From Heloderma charlesbogerti (lineage: Eukaryota > Chordata > Lepidosauria > Squamata > Helodermatidae), in assembly GCA_026122225.1 (NCBI GenBank), contig JANEZZ010001513.1, positions 806,001-870,000 of the forward strand: a DNA stretch of 64,000 nt, written 5' to 3'. The translations under genes and the position numbers were made by a program. Below, one piece after another: positions 42,444-53,477 of this stretch; the first letter of the stretch is position 1, and every line of letters begins with the position of its first letter. The notes below the pieces were generated by a model. The model saw only the letters and a program-made list of their open reading frames with translations. It made no database searches and was not told where the DNA came from.

Positions 42444-42655
42444 GGAAGCAATCCTATGGCCCAGACATTGCCTGAGGGGCCATAGCATACTGAGGATTCC
42501 CCCCTCCGAGGTCAGAGACAGTGCTTTGACCTTGCAAGGGGGAGCTGGAGATCCCCCGCCCTGCCCCCTCACAACCAGTGCAGAAAGAACTGTGCCGGCT
42601 GCCCTCCAAGGTTGGAACAGCAACCTCAGAGAGGGGGAAAAGGGGGCATTTATGA
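42444..42655. repeat. Repeat related to 27271-27745
   Basis: GCAATCCTATGGCCCAGAC, GAGGTCAGAGACAGTGC and CTTGCAAGGGGGAGC match pieces of 27271-27745 in the same order. It is apparently a truncated copy. Confidence 0.5.
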
Positions 42656-42989
42656 CTCTTTCTCTGATCTCGAGGCAGCTTATATGGGACCACAACTTTA
42701 TTAGCAATAACTAAAACCTTTGTTATCCTTCGATATTCTTGCTTAGTAAGGCGGCAAATATAACTTTGTAGTCAATTCTAGCAAGGGTGCAGAACCTCAG
42801 TTCCGGGGGCCATATCTGACCTCCAGGGGTCTCAATTCAGCCCTCCAGAATTCCACAGAAGGCCATTCCCATCCCCCTGGAAGGGGCTTCTGCTGGTTAC
42901 TTTATATGTGGAAGTGCACCAACCATCCTCAGATAATTCTCAGCCCAATGAGGAAGTAGCCTTTGCCATTTCTTCTTTTGGCTGAGAAT

Positions 42990-43160
42990 GATCTGAAGGT
43001 GCTTAAGCAACTGGTCTGCCTGCTTAATGTTTCAAGTCCAATCCCTGGCATCTTCTTCAAGTTAAAGTTTCTCAGGAGGAAGGTTGGGAAAAAGCCTCTG
43101 TTTGACATCTTACACAGCCTCTGCCAGTCAGAGGAGACACTACTGCGCTGTTTAGACTAA
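42990..43160 (+). mobile_element. tRNA-derived SINE, plus strand
   Basis: TTTCAAGTCCAATCCCTGGC marks the B-box region, followed by GTTTCTCAGGAGGAAGGTTG, AAGCCTCTGTTTGACATC and CCTCTGCCAGTCAGAGGAGA. It is the same family as 36925-37123, on the other strand. The A-box head is truncated or mutated. Confidence 0.75.
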
Positions 43161-43179
43161 TATTTTATTCATATTTATT

Positions 43180-43355
43180 TCATAGAATCATAGAATAGTA
43201 GGGTTGGAAGGGGCCTACAAGGCCACTGAGTCCAACCCCCTGTTCAATGTAGGAATCTCAGCCAAAGCATCCCTGACAGATGGTTGTACAGCTTCATCTT
43301 GAATGCCTCCAGTGTGGGAGAGCCCACCACCTCCCTAGATAATTGGTTCCATTGT
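43180..43355 (-). mobile_element. CR1 LINE 3' end, minus strand
   Basis: The stretch starts CATAGAATCATAGAATAG, the reverse of the CR1 terminus ATTCTATGATTCTATG, followed by GGGTTGGAAGGGGCCTACAA and TCCAACCCCCTGTTC. It continues into AAGCATCCCTGACAGATGG, matching 18480-18600 in reverse complement. It is a short 5'-truncated insertion. Confidence 0.92.
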
Positions 43356-43359
43356 TTGT

Positions 43360-43886
43360 TTGTCTATTATTTAAAATATTTCTAGGTTGCCTTTCAGGGC
43401 ACGAGCCCTCCCAAGGTAGCTTACAAACTCAAAATTATCATCACCACCATTATCATCATCTGATATGGTGATAAAACAGACATTAATAAAACAGAAAACA
43501 TTTTTAAAAAACACTAGCATAAAACATCTGCCCTAGTCTGTACTAAAAGCCTACAGTACAATTGCAGCTACAAACCATAACAGTCCAGTAAAACATAATC
43601 AGGGGAAGCCATAGTAAACAAGTAAGTCTTCGGGGTCTTCCTAACAGCCTGCAATGATGCGGCCCAATGGACCCCCGATGGCAACACATTCCAAAAGTGT
43701 GGGGCCTCTGCAGAAAAGGCTCTCTCTCGTGTACCTGCCCATCTAACTGCCCTCAAAGGTGGGCAAGCCAGAAGGGCTGCTGTGGTGGGCTTTAAAGTGC
43801 AGGCAGGCTGATATGGGTGAAGGTGGTTCTTCAAATAGTTTCGTCCCAAACTGTTTAAGGCTTTAGAGCTCAAAAGCACTTTCAGT
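43360..43886 (-). mobile_element. L2-like LINE 3' fragment, minus strand
   Basis: The minus strand carries the end of the L2-like reverse transcriptase open frame (43568-43879) and an untranslated tail reaching about 43360. The insertion of the hAT element 43887-44289 cuts its 5' side. Confidence 0.75.
43568..43879 (-). pseudogene. L2-like LINE ORF2 C-terminal segment
   Basis: The 103-codon frame includes TRERAFSAEAPHFWNVLPSG (about residues 50-69) and LQAVRKTPKTYLFTMASP, the C-terminal block typical of L2 and related LINEs (RAFS..AP..WN.LP). No catalytic motif is present. The frame is cut at its start by the hAT element. Confidence 0.78.
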
Positions 43887-44289
43887 TAGGGATGCTGGAG
43901 AAATTCAAGATAGACTAAAATGAGCTTGGATTTCTAAGAATCCGATCTGTGGAATCTGCTGTGGAGCAACCCCCTCAGGCTGCACGGAGTCCGTGGACTT
44001 TTGGATGATGTTTTTACTTTCCTAAAATTTACACATATAAATTTGTAGGAAAATAAGTAAGTTTCTGCTGAGGAAATGTTGAATGGAATGGAGGATGATA
44101 TGCTACATGTTATGTTCTAAGCTACATTATGTAAATATTTATGTAAATACTTACATAACTATTTACGTATTTTTCCTCATGACGAAAAAAATTATTCACA
44201 TCCGTCTGTGGGCGGACAACGGAACAAAAGGCACCTGACAATCCGCGAAACACAGATGGAGCAGATTTTACACAGTCTGTACATCCCTA
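43887..44289. mobile_element. hAT-type miniature element, AT-rich subgroup (403 bp)
   Basis: Ends are TAGGGATGCTGGAGAAATTC and CTGTACATCCCTA. Flanks ctttcagt and ctttcaac match at 6 of 8. The interior has GGGCGGACAACGGAACAAAA like 39414-39817, plus GTAAATATTTATGTAAAT and TTACATAACTATTTACG at 44131-44170, a degenerate form of the TACGTAAA hairpin of the GC-rich group. It links the two subgroups. Confidence 0.87.
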
Positions 44290-44297
44290 CTTTCAAC

Positions 44298-45264
44298 TAG
44301 CAGCTTTAGGTGTAGAAGTTTGGAATTAGGGCTGAGATGTATAATCTCTTACCCAGGGCCCAGCCACACAGAAGGTGCAGTAAGATGCGACTTATTGGCA
44401 TTTTGCTTGCTACAGAAAATCTCTAAAAATAATTTCTTGGATGTAAAATTTGGGATCTGCTCTGGGTCCAGAAACTGCTAGCTTGGGCTCTGGATCCAGC
44501 CAGCATCTGGACATGAAGCTGCCTGTATACCACCTTCAGTATTATTTTCAATAAGAACAGAAATTAAATGAAATTAACATCATAGCATAACATAGACTGG
44601 CATGGGATAATGATTAGAAAACAGATCTGAAATCCATACCCCACCTTTCCTTTGGTTTAACAGTGATGACTAATTTAGCAGAATGGAGGACCTAAGGCTA
44701 CACTGCTTCATGCACTTACTTGGGAGTAAGTCCCATTAGACACAGTGGGACTTCCTTTTGAGTAAATACAGATTAGATCAGGCTGAATGCCTTGCCTGGA
44801 CAAGAAAAGGTGCTTTCCACTTTATCGTATCTTCATGTTAAAATGCATTGACAACACTCTGAACCAGGACCACCTTTGATTGGTCTTTGTGCAAGCGCTT
44901 ATCGAGTACACCATATGCAGCATGTACAAGCAACTATTTCACACAGAATAGTGAGTTGCAGACACATAAAATTTTTGTGAACTGGGCTGTAAAATTTCTG
45001 ATGCCATACTCTTTATCTAACTTGACAGCTGGTATCTGATCTGAAAATAGCATATTTTCCCTCAAATACTAGTCACCCTGTCACTTTGCATTGCATAGAT
45101 ATAAACAAATATATGGATGAGAAAAATAACGGGAAAAAACCCCATCCTTACAAATCGCAAGGAAGGGCTTTCATATTTTGACTTTCTAAAACACAGAAAC
45201 CAGGAAGTTATGGTTTGCAAACAGTGTCAGACATGAACCTGAATGTTAATACCTTAATCTGAAT
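44298..45264. other. Mostly unassigned DNA
   Basis: 44700-44785 contains the inverted pair GGGAGTAAGTCCCATTAG and GTGGGACTTCCTTTTGAGTA, a common small palindromic repeat type also seen at 19340-19450. Nothing else is recognised. Confidence 0.45.
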
Positions 45265-45472
45265 GACAGCCAGTGTAGTGTAGTGGTTAGAGTGTTTGAC
45301 TGGGATTCTGGAGATCTGGGTTCTAGTCCCCAGTTAATCATGATTCATGAAGCTCAGTGACTAGCCCTTACCTACCTCACAGGGTTGTTATGAGGATAAA
45401 ATGGAGGATCATGTAAGCCCCCTTGGGTTCTTTGCAGGAGGAACAAAGGTGGGATATAAATGTGATAAATGT

Positions 45473-45517
<45 letters not shown>

Positions 45518-45520
45518 ATA
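45265..45520 (+). mobile_element. tRNA-derived SINE with (GATA)n tail
   Basis: AGTGTAGTGGTTAGAGTG gives the A box and GGTTCTAGTCC (about 45320-45330) the B box of an RNA polymerase III promoter. The body CCTACCTCACAGGGTTGTTA and the 3' part AGGTGGGATATAAATGTG follow. The tail is expanded to (GATA)n at 45474-45515 followed by AAATAAATA. It is the same family as 24510-24757. Confidence 0.88.
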
Positions 45521-45982
45521 AATAAAAATAGTCCTTTAGAAAATATAGACAGCCATAAAACATGAAGACTATTTGAAGGGCACTGGATTCCTAGATTCCT
45601 CCCCCACCCCCAAGTGGGGAACCACAGTGGTGATTTAGTGAGGAGATGCTTCAAGAATGATCCATCCTTCCTTTCCTGGGCAAGTCTGTCTACTATCAGC
45701 TCTTCAGTAGTCATATTTTGCTCCTCCAGAGACGTTAATTTGCTAGCGACTGTATTGCCTTGAGCCAGCTGTCCCTAACCTGGTGACAGGGCATTTTGGG
45801 AGATGTACTCCAACCCATCTGGAGGGCATCAGGCTGGAGAGGGTTCCTTAAGCTGATCCTGAGAAACTGCCACTTGCAAAGATTTCATTTTACCTAAGGA
45901 ACATGGAAGAAGCTAGAAAAGCTGGAAAAGCTGGGAACATGGTGTTTTTCAACGCATGCAAAGGAGCCCAAATTAATTCCTC
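45521..45982. other. Spacer with a degraded hairpin hAT MITE
   Basis: 45775-45850 (CAGCTGTCCCTAACCTGG through CATCTGGAGGGCATCAGG) is a shortened relative of 14248-14383. Otherwise nothing is recognised. Confidence 0.5.
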
Positions 45983-46353
45983 CAATGCCAGCTCCAGGAT
46001 TTTGAGGGCTGTTGGGCAAGGCATGTTCATTGGCCCTCCTCCCTCAGTGAGTCTACCTTCTTATATCATTGTCACCAGCTGCTATTGCTCACCATCCTCT
46101 TTCCCATCATTGCTACCACTTGCTTGCATGGCAGGCAGACAGCCACTGAGCAAGTAGGCAGTAGCAACTGCTGGTCCTCCTTCTCACCACCACCATTGTC
46201 TGGCCTAGAGTGAGGGGCAGGTGAACAAGCAGGTCAGCAGGTCGAAATAGTGAAGAGGAGGTAAAACCCCAGGGGGCTCTTGTCAGTGGGCCCCTGCTGG
46301 GGTATGGGCCCTTGGCAGGTGCCCAACTATGCCTACCCTTGACACCAGTTCTG
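45983..46353 (-). mobile_element. hAT-type miniature element (371 bp)
   Basis: It starts CAATGCCAGCTCCAGGATTT and ends CCCTTGACACCAGTTCTG, the reverse orientation of 10124-10462. A perfect 8-bp duplication, aattcctc, lies at 45975-45982 and 46354-46361. GCTACCACTTGCTTGCATGG is shared with the other copies. There is no transposase. Confidence 0.9.
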
Positions 46354-46519
46354 AATTCCTCACTTGGAATTAAGGTGGGGATATTCCCTCCAGTGGTTAC
46401 ACCTATAGGTTCCATACTATAGCGTTCTTCAGGCATTCAATTTAAATGTATGAAAGAGTAAGTGGGAACACAGAGGGCTAGAACTAGATACATGAACTAG
46501 ATACAGTCCTGCAGCATTC

Positions 46520-46594
46520 TATAGCTCAGTCTGGCTGGCTGGGGAATGCTGGGAATTGTAGGACTTTTTTCTATCTAAACATGCAAAGGGTTGC
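46520..46594. mobile_element. Partial GCAATCCTATGCATG-family MITE
   Basis: AATGCTGGGAATTGTAGGAC, TTTTTTCTATCTAAACATGC and AAAGGGTTGCA match the right arm of 61989-62195. A degenerate left arm may start near 46504. Confidence 0.65.
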
Positions 46595-47659
46595 ATCTAA
46601 AGGAATATTTTCATTTAAGCTAATCTATCTCTGTGATTTACCCTTGTACACTGGAGGAGTACTGACGGCAGACTGCATTAACAAAGTGTTTGTATGAAGC
46701 GAGAGGCTGTCAAAAAGGTACCAGTGGTCTGACAAGGAAAACTTCTTCAAGTTATTCTGACCTGACAAGAAATTGGTAGCTTTCCTTAAAAAAAGAAAAA
46801 AAGTTGCTTTCTTAAGATAGTTGGATGAAATGCAATGAAATAATCTTCAACATGAGTTTGATTTGGGCCATCATAATTACAGGCTTGCTGCTGTTGTGCT
46901 GTCATGGTAGCCTTCATGTAAATCATAGACAACAAACCAGTTATTACATTTCCTCCCCCAATTTGTATGTAGCTGTTTTTCTTCATAATTACATAAAGGA
47001 TGAGTTTGGAATTCAAGGGTAAAGGCAATGCTATTTTTGGTATGGTTAGGGTTACAGAGTATCTTTCTGAATTACACTGGATGTATGCATTTATTTTCTC
47101 TGCAGAGGTTATTAAACAATGTTCTTTAGTATAAGATGTTATCATTAAAGGAAATGATGACATGTGGAAAAAATAGCTCTTCTGAGGTCTGAAAAGATGC
47201 AAATTTCTTGATACTACCTGAGTTAAGCTTCTCATGCTTGCTTGCTTTCCCCAAAATCTTTGCTACATACTTGGTAGCTAATTCTTCGCTGTTCCTCCTT
47301 CTAAAATCCATTTATGCAGTATTCTTCTCAGTCTCACCTTTAAATCCACTTACATTCCAAGTCCTTCTCCGTACATCCAAATATCTTGGTTGGTTTATTT
47401 AGCTTTCTTCTAATTAGCTTCCTCTGTTAGGGCTTCTCAAGGATAATTTAATGTTGATTCAAGTAAAGAGCATAGAAACAAAATATAGCTCAGAAAAAGA
47501 CCCCTTCTCTCCAAATTCTAACTATATTACACTAAAATAAATGAAATTTCCATGTAATGTATTTACTTAGAATCTATAAATGAAATCTTGTTCACCATTA
47601 GATTGCCTGAATGCCATCAATGGGATTTAAACAGCCTATATGTTTAGAGATATCTAACA
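46595..47659. other. Unassigned AT-rich DNA
   Basis: A 149-codon frame on the minus strand (46786-47235) has no family resemblance and ends in a poly-phenylalanine run from an A-rich tract. I do not call it a gene. Nothing else is recognised. Confidence 0.4.
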
Positions 47660-47738
47660 GCATAATCCTATGACTGTTTACCCAGAAGCAAATCCCAATG
47701 TGTTTAATGGGGCTTTCTCCTTTGTATGGGATTGCAGC
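47660..47738. mobile_element. Small palindromic repeat
   Basis: GCATAATCCTATGACTGTTT and TTTGTATGGGATTGC form the arms around CCCAATGTG...AATGGGG. It belongs with 56855-56939. Confidence 0.6.
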
Positions 47739-48757
47739 CTAATAGAGCAAGCCTACATTGTGCCAGGACCAGAATTATGCCACCACTATGCTGGCAGAAC
47801 AGCCGCTGTATCCAGTAGATGCTCAGCCTGGGAAAGGAGGGGAAAAACACACAACTAGAAAATAACAAATGGCAGAAAAACAACAGACATGCCTACATGC
47901 TGCCTACATACAGAGGGAGCCAATCACCTCATGACAATGGGGATAGACACACACCAACAGCACATCTCCTGTGATACAACATATAAGGTGACACAGTGCC
48001 CCCATTCTATCAGTCCCAGTGGCATAACCAGCAACGACCCTGCTATAGCAGTCCACAGGCAGAGTGTAGCATCCAGTAGTATCCCACAGTGCTAACAGTG
48101 CTAATGTTGCTGAACTATTACAGAGCAACGCTTGTGCAACATTAGCTAGCACAATAGGACAAACTACCACTTTCCCCCATTCTGGTTGTTACGTTGCGCA
48201 AGCGTCGATTTATCCTAGCACAACATCGTTAGTGCCAGCTATCTGAATCCCCTTATGCTCTTCATAAACACTGTTGTATGAGTACCATGCACATAAAGGC
48301 AGGGGAGCCCATGCAACGCAGTGCTCACATCGCTGCCAACTGGGATGTCTAGACAGAGGACACACTGCCATCGCGGGACAAGAGTTCAAGGCTCACCAAA
48401 GGGGCACACGGAGCCTTTTGCCAAGCAGCAAAGGGGAGGGACCAGAATACAGAAGGGCTGCCACAAATGTACACTGACAGCAGCAACCTCCAATGGCTGA
48501 CTCCATAGAGCACGGGGCTGGGAAGCTGCTGGAGACAGGAGGTCGAGCCCCACTAGGGGCAAGGACAAAAACGCTCTAGGTCTTGGGTGCTGGCAAAGTA
48601 ATGTGGGTCAGCTATTAGATGTAGGGTGGGTGTTCAAGAGGAAAGAAGCCAGACAGTTTCAAATAGCAAAGTTTGATGTTTACTGAAGAAAAGTGTCACT
48701 CTCGTTACAGGGCATTGCCAGTCCATGACAGCCCCACTCACCTATCGTATGTCTGAT

Positions 48758-48761
<4 letters not shown>
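47739..48761. other. Unassigned DNA
   Basis: 48490-48560 contains ACTCCATAGAGCACGGGGC and GGTCGAGCCCCACTAGGGGC, which loosely recall tRNA boxes, but the spacing is wrong and no SINE body follows. Nothing else is recognised. Confidence 0.4.

Positions 48762-48829
<68 letters not shown>
48762..48829 (+). repeat. (GA)n(GAAA)n microsatellite
   Basis: A (GA)n run at about 48762-48790 passes directly into (GAAA)n to about 48829. It is purine-only over about 68 bp. Confidence 0.95.
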
Positions 48830-48830
<1 letters not shown>

Positions 48831-48903
48831 AGGAAGAATCATGCTGGTGGAAAAAGAGAGGGAGCTCCCAAGACTCAAACCCACAGTACAAGCTCCATAG
48901 AAC

Positions 48904-49060
48904 CATTGATTGATTGATTGTACTTTTATCCTACTTCTCAGCCAAAAAAGGCTCCCCAAGTGGATAAAAAAATCAGTGAACATAGAAGACAGTCCCTGCC
49001 CCCAGGCTTACAATCTAAAAGACACAGCACACAAGGAAAAGGTGATGGGGAGGGAATAGG
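48904..49060 (-). mobile_element. LINE or SINE 3' tail, minus strand
   Basis: ATTGATTGATTGATTGTACT, then TTTTATCCTACTTCTCAGCC and CCCCCAGGCTTACAATCTAA form a typical reversed squamate LINE tail, probably L2-like. No coding part is attached. Confidence 0.5.
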
Positions 49061-50459
49061 GGAAAAAAATTAAATAGCCTGTCAACAGGGCTGGTGGGAT
49101 GGCCCTGCTCACCCCCTCATCTCCCAAAGGAGGGGCAATCCAACTAGAGCAGGCCCTGATGTTCCCTTTGCCTGCTCCTGCCTCCCTCACTCCTTCTTCT
49201 TCCCCACAGGGCCACAGATGTCGGTTCTATCCTTTCAGCATTTAACATGTGCTATCCTGTCAGCCATAGCAGCTGTCTGGAATTACACATACGAGGCATT
49301 TGTCTTCCTCCCACCCCTGATTGTATGCAACAGGAGCACAGGGCATCTACAGCTTGATGGAACAGATTCTGTTTACATAATGGTGGGCCAAAATTTCACC
49401 ATTTTCAGTGGGACCCCCTCCCCAAACAGGGGAAGTTTTGATGGCTTTTGGCAGGGAGATATTTCTAAAAAGGGTGGGTGGCTTTAATTTATAGGATGAG
49501 GTGGCTGAGGGTTTTTTGGGTGGTGTATGTCTTCTTTTTTTTTACACTGAAAAGAAAAAAGCATTGCCAGCGACTCCGTGCAGGTGGAGAGATCTTCATT
49601 TACAGCCATCTGAGTTCTTCTTATGCACCTTCTCTTCTTTCTTCCCGTGCAGTGTTGTCTGTCTTTATTTTAAATTTAATACTAAGCACAGGCCTGCTGA
49701 TTTGCATCAGGACTGCCGGGGGAAAGGAGATTTAACCTTTCCCTCCCCAACCACAATCCCAATGCAAATCCTTCAGCATAGACATTAGATTCAGAAAAAA
49801 TAGTCCCATATGGCAGAATCCAGTGGGGCACTTATGCCCGCCGATTCTTTTCTGCTCCACTGATTCCCTTCTGTAAGTGGTGGGACCTGCCAATTCCCTT
49901 GTGCAAGCGGGACCCACTGCTTACATGAGGGAAATTTAGCACTTCCTAAGGGAAGCCCCCAAATGAATGGAAACACTCATTTCTGGAAGGAGGCAGGTCG
50001 GCGGAGCTCTCTTATGTGAGTGCTAAAGCTTTCTTGCGCAAGCAGTGGGGTCCTCTTGTGCAACACAACTGGTGGGGTGGAAGAGAATCACTGGGGGTGT
50101 AACATCCCCCTGGATTCTGCCTATAGACTTTGGGATCAGCACCAATGCTGAGGGCCAGATAGAAAGCTGGATTTCATCCCCAGGGCTACAATTGCCAATC
50201 CCTAGCACATAGGCTGTCCTTGGAATCCTGCCTGCATGGATATGATGGAAGATATTGATTGTTGGTGGGTATATGAGATAGGCCGCATTGTGGAATGTGA
50301 CTGGCCTACTCTTGTTAGTGAATGTTATCAGGCATTCCAGTACGGTTTTGAACATGACAAGTATTTGTCCAAAAGCACAGTGCAGTACCATAACAATGTT
50401 ATTCTTAAGTATTATTCTTACAGTTGTCCAAACCACAAAATGTGAATTACACTCTAGAT
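49061..50459. other. Mostly unassigned DNA
   Basis: 49385-49765 shares short pieces (AAATTTCACCATTTTCAG, AGGAGATTTAACCTTTCCC) with 31427-31625 and 2270-2345 and may be a longer member of that repeat. The rest is unrecognised. Confidence 0.4.
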
Positions 50460-50600
50460 CAGGGGTAGGCAGAAGGTAGAGCTCTAGATGTTTTGGACTT
50501 CAGCTCCCAGCATTCCTGACCATTGGCCATGCTGGCAGGGGCTTCTGAGACCTGAAGTCCAGCTCTCCCACCCAGCCTCACGAGCCCGCTGCCTGGGCCC
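50460..50600. mobile_element. Degraded hairpin hAT MITE
   Basis: CAGGGGTAGGCAGAAGG starts it, and TAGATGTTTTGGACTTCAGC and CCCAGCATTCCTGACCATTG match the family of 14248-14383. The right arm is mostly lost. Confidence 0.6.
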
Positions 50601-50648
50601 GTGGGGAGGGCCCGCAGTTGTTGCCATCTTGGAGGGGTCATTTTCTTC

Positions 50649-50786
50649 CGGTAATTAAATGTTGCATAGATTGTGGCCATAAAGGGGCCATCTATGCAAC
50701 ATTACAGGAGCAAATGGGCCATTTAGGCCAGTAGTGTTGCATAGATGGCCCCTTTACAGCAGCAATCTGTACAATATTTAATTACC
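50649..50786. mobile_element. 138-bp hairpin element
   Basis: CCGGTAATTAAATGTTGCAT on the left pairs with ATATTTAATTACCAG on the right. AAAGGGGCCATCTATGCAAC also pairs with GTTGCATAGATGGCCCCTTT around a centre near 50717. It is a MITE-like structure with only one clear copy in the window. Confidence 0.75.
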
Positions 50787-50885
50787 AGAAAAAGAGTTGA
50801 CATTTTAAAAGAAAATGGAGTCTCTGTCCAAGACGGCGATGGCTATGGGTGCTCCCCACAGGTCCAGGTAAGGAGGAGCAGGGGG

Positions 50886-50981
50886 GCTCACACAGCTGGG
50901 TGGGGGATGGGTGCGGAGCTCACACAGCTGGATAGGGAATGGGTGTGGTGCTCACACAACTGGGGGGGTACTTTGATGGTC
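50886..50981 (+). repeat. 32-bp tandem repeat, three units
   Basis: Units starting GCTCACACAGCTGG lie at 50886, 50918 and 50950. Each continues with GGGATGGGTGCGG-like sequence; the third is diverged. Confidence 0.85.
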
Positions 50982-51636
50982 CCGATCTCGCTTCAGCTCT
51001 GGAGGCCGAAGCAGATCAGCCTGGCTCTCAATCGAGCCAAGGCCGATTTGGAAGCTCCAAATCAGCTTCCAAAGTGGGTCGGGGTGTGTGTGTGTCTCTA
51101 CGCAGGCCTACAAAATATAAACTGTAATGGATACCAGAATGGGCAGCAGCATTTAAGCTAATGTCACTTCTACACTAGAGACCTTAGCACTGCTGAGGCA
51201 TTGATTTTCCACAATTAGCTGGAAGCAGAATTAAAATGGAGGGTTCACAAAGCCTTAAATGTAGTGGTATATTTATTTTCCATCAGTGCTTGCACCCATG
51301 GCCAAGCTCCTACTATATTAGAAGAGCTGCATTCCAGTGGTGGGTGGGGCCGAAGGCAAAAGGAGTGGGATGAAAAATGCCAAAAAACAAAACAGAACAA
51401 ACCCCCAAATGGCAGCATATTGTGGCTTAAAGCTCCTACTGCCAGTAACCAAGCCTTAGGAGAGGCATTTCAAACTTTTAGAATGGGGAAAAACTGCACA
51501 AAAGCCAGGAAAACCACCAGGTGATTGGAAGAAAGGAGGTGGGGCCAGCAAATGTTCCCACAAAAGTTAATTAAACTTTTCCTGTTTACACATTTTGCCT
51601 CCTTTACTGCTTTCTTTTCAGCATGCTGGGAGACTA
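50982..51636. other. Unassigned DNA
   Basis: No recognised feature. Confidence 0.4.
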
Positions 51637-51845
51637 GTGATGAATTGCCCCTTAATTAGCCAGCTTTTGTTCCCTGGTGGTGGCTTTCATTATTCTCTTC
51701 CTTTCCTTTCCTTTCCTTTCCTTTCCTAGTGAAATATCTCCGTTGTCTATAAAGGGAAGAAAAAAACAAAAACAAAAATAAAACGAGAAAGAAGAGAAGA
51801 GAAAATAGAAAGTGAAGTTGATCAGTTAAGGGGCAATTCATCATT
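51637..51845. mobile_element. Element with inverted ends and (CTTTC)n tract
   Basis: GATGAATTGCCCCTTAA at about 51640 and TTAAGGGGCAATTCATC at about 51827-51843 are exact inverted ends. The interior has (CTTTC)n at 51695-51727 and an A-rich stretch. No target duplication is clear. Confidence 0.65.
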
Positions 51846-51939
51846 GATCAGTCATACTGAACAGAAAGCAATAAAAGGAGCAGAACCTGTAAAGACACGG
51901 TGGCACAACTTTGTTTTATATTTAGCTCTGCTGAACCTT

Positions 51940-52897
51940 TCAGCGGCCCCCCGAACAAGTTTCGGGGAGAAATTCTCCGCACCCCCCCGCACCCCGCACC
52001 CCCCCCCGGGTAGGGTTGGCGGAGAATTTCTCCCCGAAACTTCAGGGGGCTGAGCGCCAACGTGTTCGGCCCCCCGAACAAGTTTTGGGGAGAAATCCTC
52101 CAACCCCCCCACCCCCCGCACACCCCCCCGGGACGGGACTTACCTTCGCCGAATGTCCCTCCCGGCGGCGGGTCCGGCCGGCGGTTCGGCGGGTGTTCGA
52201 GCGGGGCGGGAGCGGCAACCGGTCTTTCGACCGGCTGCCGCCGCCACCATTGCAATAAAAGAAAAAAAAAACGCCCCCTGATAGGCTACGTAACGATTAA
52301 CGTAGCCTATCACGGCTAGATCTGCAAAGTCAGCCGTGATAGGCTACGTCAATCGTCACGTAGCCTATCACGGGTGACTTAAAAAAAAAAAAAAAAGTGT
52401 GTACTGATAATGGCGGCCCCCATAGGGAGCCGCCATTCCCGTTCCTTATTTGGTCACTGTAGTCTACGTAAAGATTTACGTAGACTACAGCGACCAAATA
52501 AGGAACGCGAATGGCGGCTCCCTATGGGGGCCGCCATTTGCGTACGCGCTTTTTTTTTTTAAGTCACCCGTGATAGGCTACGTGACGATTTATGTAGCCT
52601 ATCACGGCTGACTTTGCAGATCTAGCTGTGATAGGCTACGTTAATCGTCACTTAGCCTATCACAGGGGCGTTTTTTTTTTTAACTTTTAATTTCGCGGCC
52701 GGGCAAGGCGAGGCACCTCCTCCCCGGCCTGAATTTCGGCCGGGCGAGGCGGGAAGCCTCCCCCCCAGCCTGAATTTCGGCCGGGCGAGGCAGGAAGCCT
52801 CCCCCCCCGGCCTGAACTTCTCAGGGAGAGCAGCGAAGTGCCTCCCCCCCACCGCGAAAAGCTGTGAGACCAGGTAAGTGACTTTTGTGCACCCCTA
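51940..52897. mobile_element. GC-rich nested-palindrome hAT miniature element, 5' end duplicated
   Basis: The right end is GTGCACCCCTA (52897). A TAGGGTTGGCGGAG terminus lies at 52011, but 51940-52010 already holds the sequence that normally follows it (GGCCCCCCGAACAAGTTTC), so the left end is duplicated or rearranged. No matching target duplication is found. The core holds hairpins on GATAGGCTACGTAACG (52277-52317, 52335-52371, 52568-52608, 52626-52667), a central one on GTAGTCTACGTAAAG (52459-52489) and ATGGCGGC palindromes between. GGACTTACC and CAGGTAAGT face outward. Minisatellite units lie at 52700-52850. Confidence 0.85.
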
Positions 52898-53477
52898 AGC
52901 ACAGCTCAATTTTGGCAATTTGGGGGTGGGACCTAAAAAATGAAATTCTCTAACTTGTGGGTTTCTAAGTAAATTTCTTACAGTTTTGGGGCTGGGGCAA
53001 GCTAATCCTAGTGTAACATGAGGTTACCAAGGCTTCTTTTCCACGTTTCTTGCAGTTTTTTAAAAAGCCATTGCATCCACTTGTAACAGGCAATGAGGCA
53101 GGCTTTCCTTCCTAGCCATGTTTCCTGGGGACTGGGCTAGAATTCCCTTGGGAATATGGGCATTCTTCCAGCCTCCAGGAAATGTGGCTAGGGTTGGGAA
53201 GGATGTCACATGGAGATCATCATTACCTGCTACAAGGGGATGTGACTGATGAGGCTTTTTTAAACTGCAAAAAAGAGCAGAAAGCCCCTTTTGTGGTGTG
53301 TGTGTGTGTGTGTGTGTGCACGTGCAAATATTTTCAGAAAACTGGGGGGAAATTCAGCCCAGCGCTAGTTTAATAGTTCCCTCCCCCTATCATAAATTCA
53401 GTCTGAAAAACCACAGGAGGAGAACACAGATACAATGATATTGCAACAATATTGTCTTGATTGTCTGTAAAGTGTAA
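52898..53477. repeat. Spacer with (GT)n
   Basis: A (GT)n tract lies at 53296-53318. The rest is unrecognised. Confidence 0.55.

Noticed and set aside
46786..47235. 149-codon minus-strand open frame as a gene
   Set aside because: AT-rich, ends in a phenylalanine run from an A tract, and resembles nothing known.
48490..48560. tRNA-like SINE head
   Set aside because: Box-like words occur, but spacing and following sequence do not fit a SINE family seen here.
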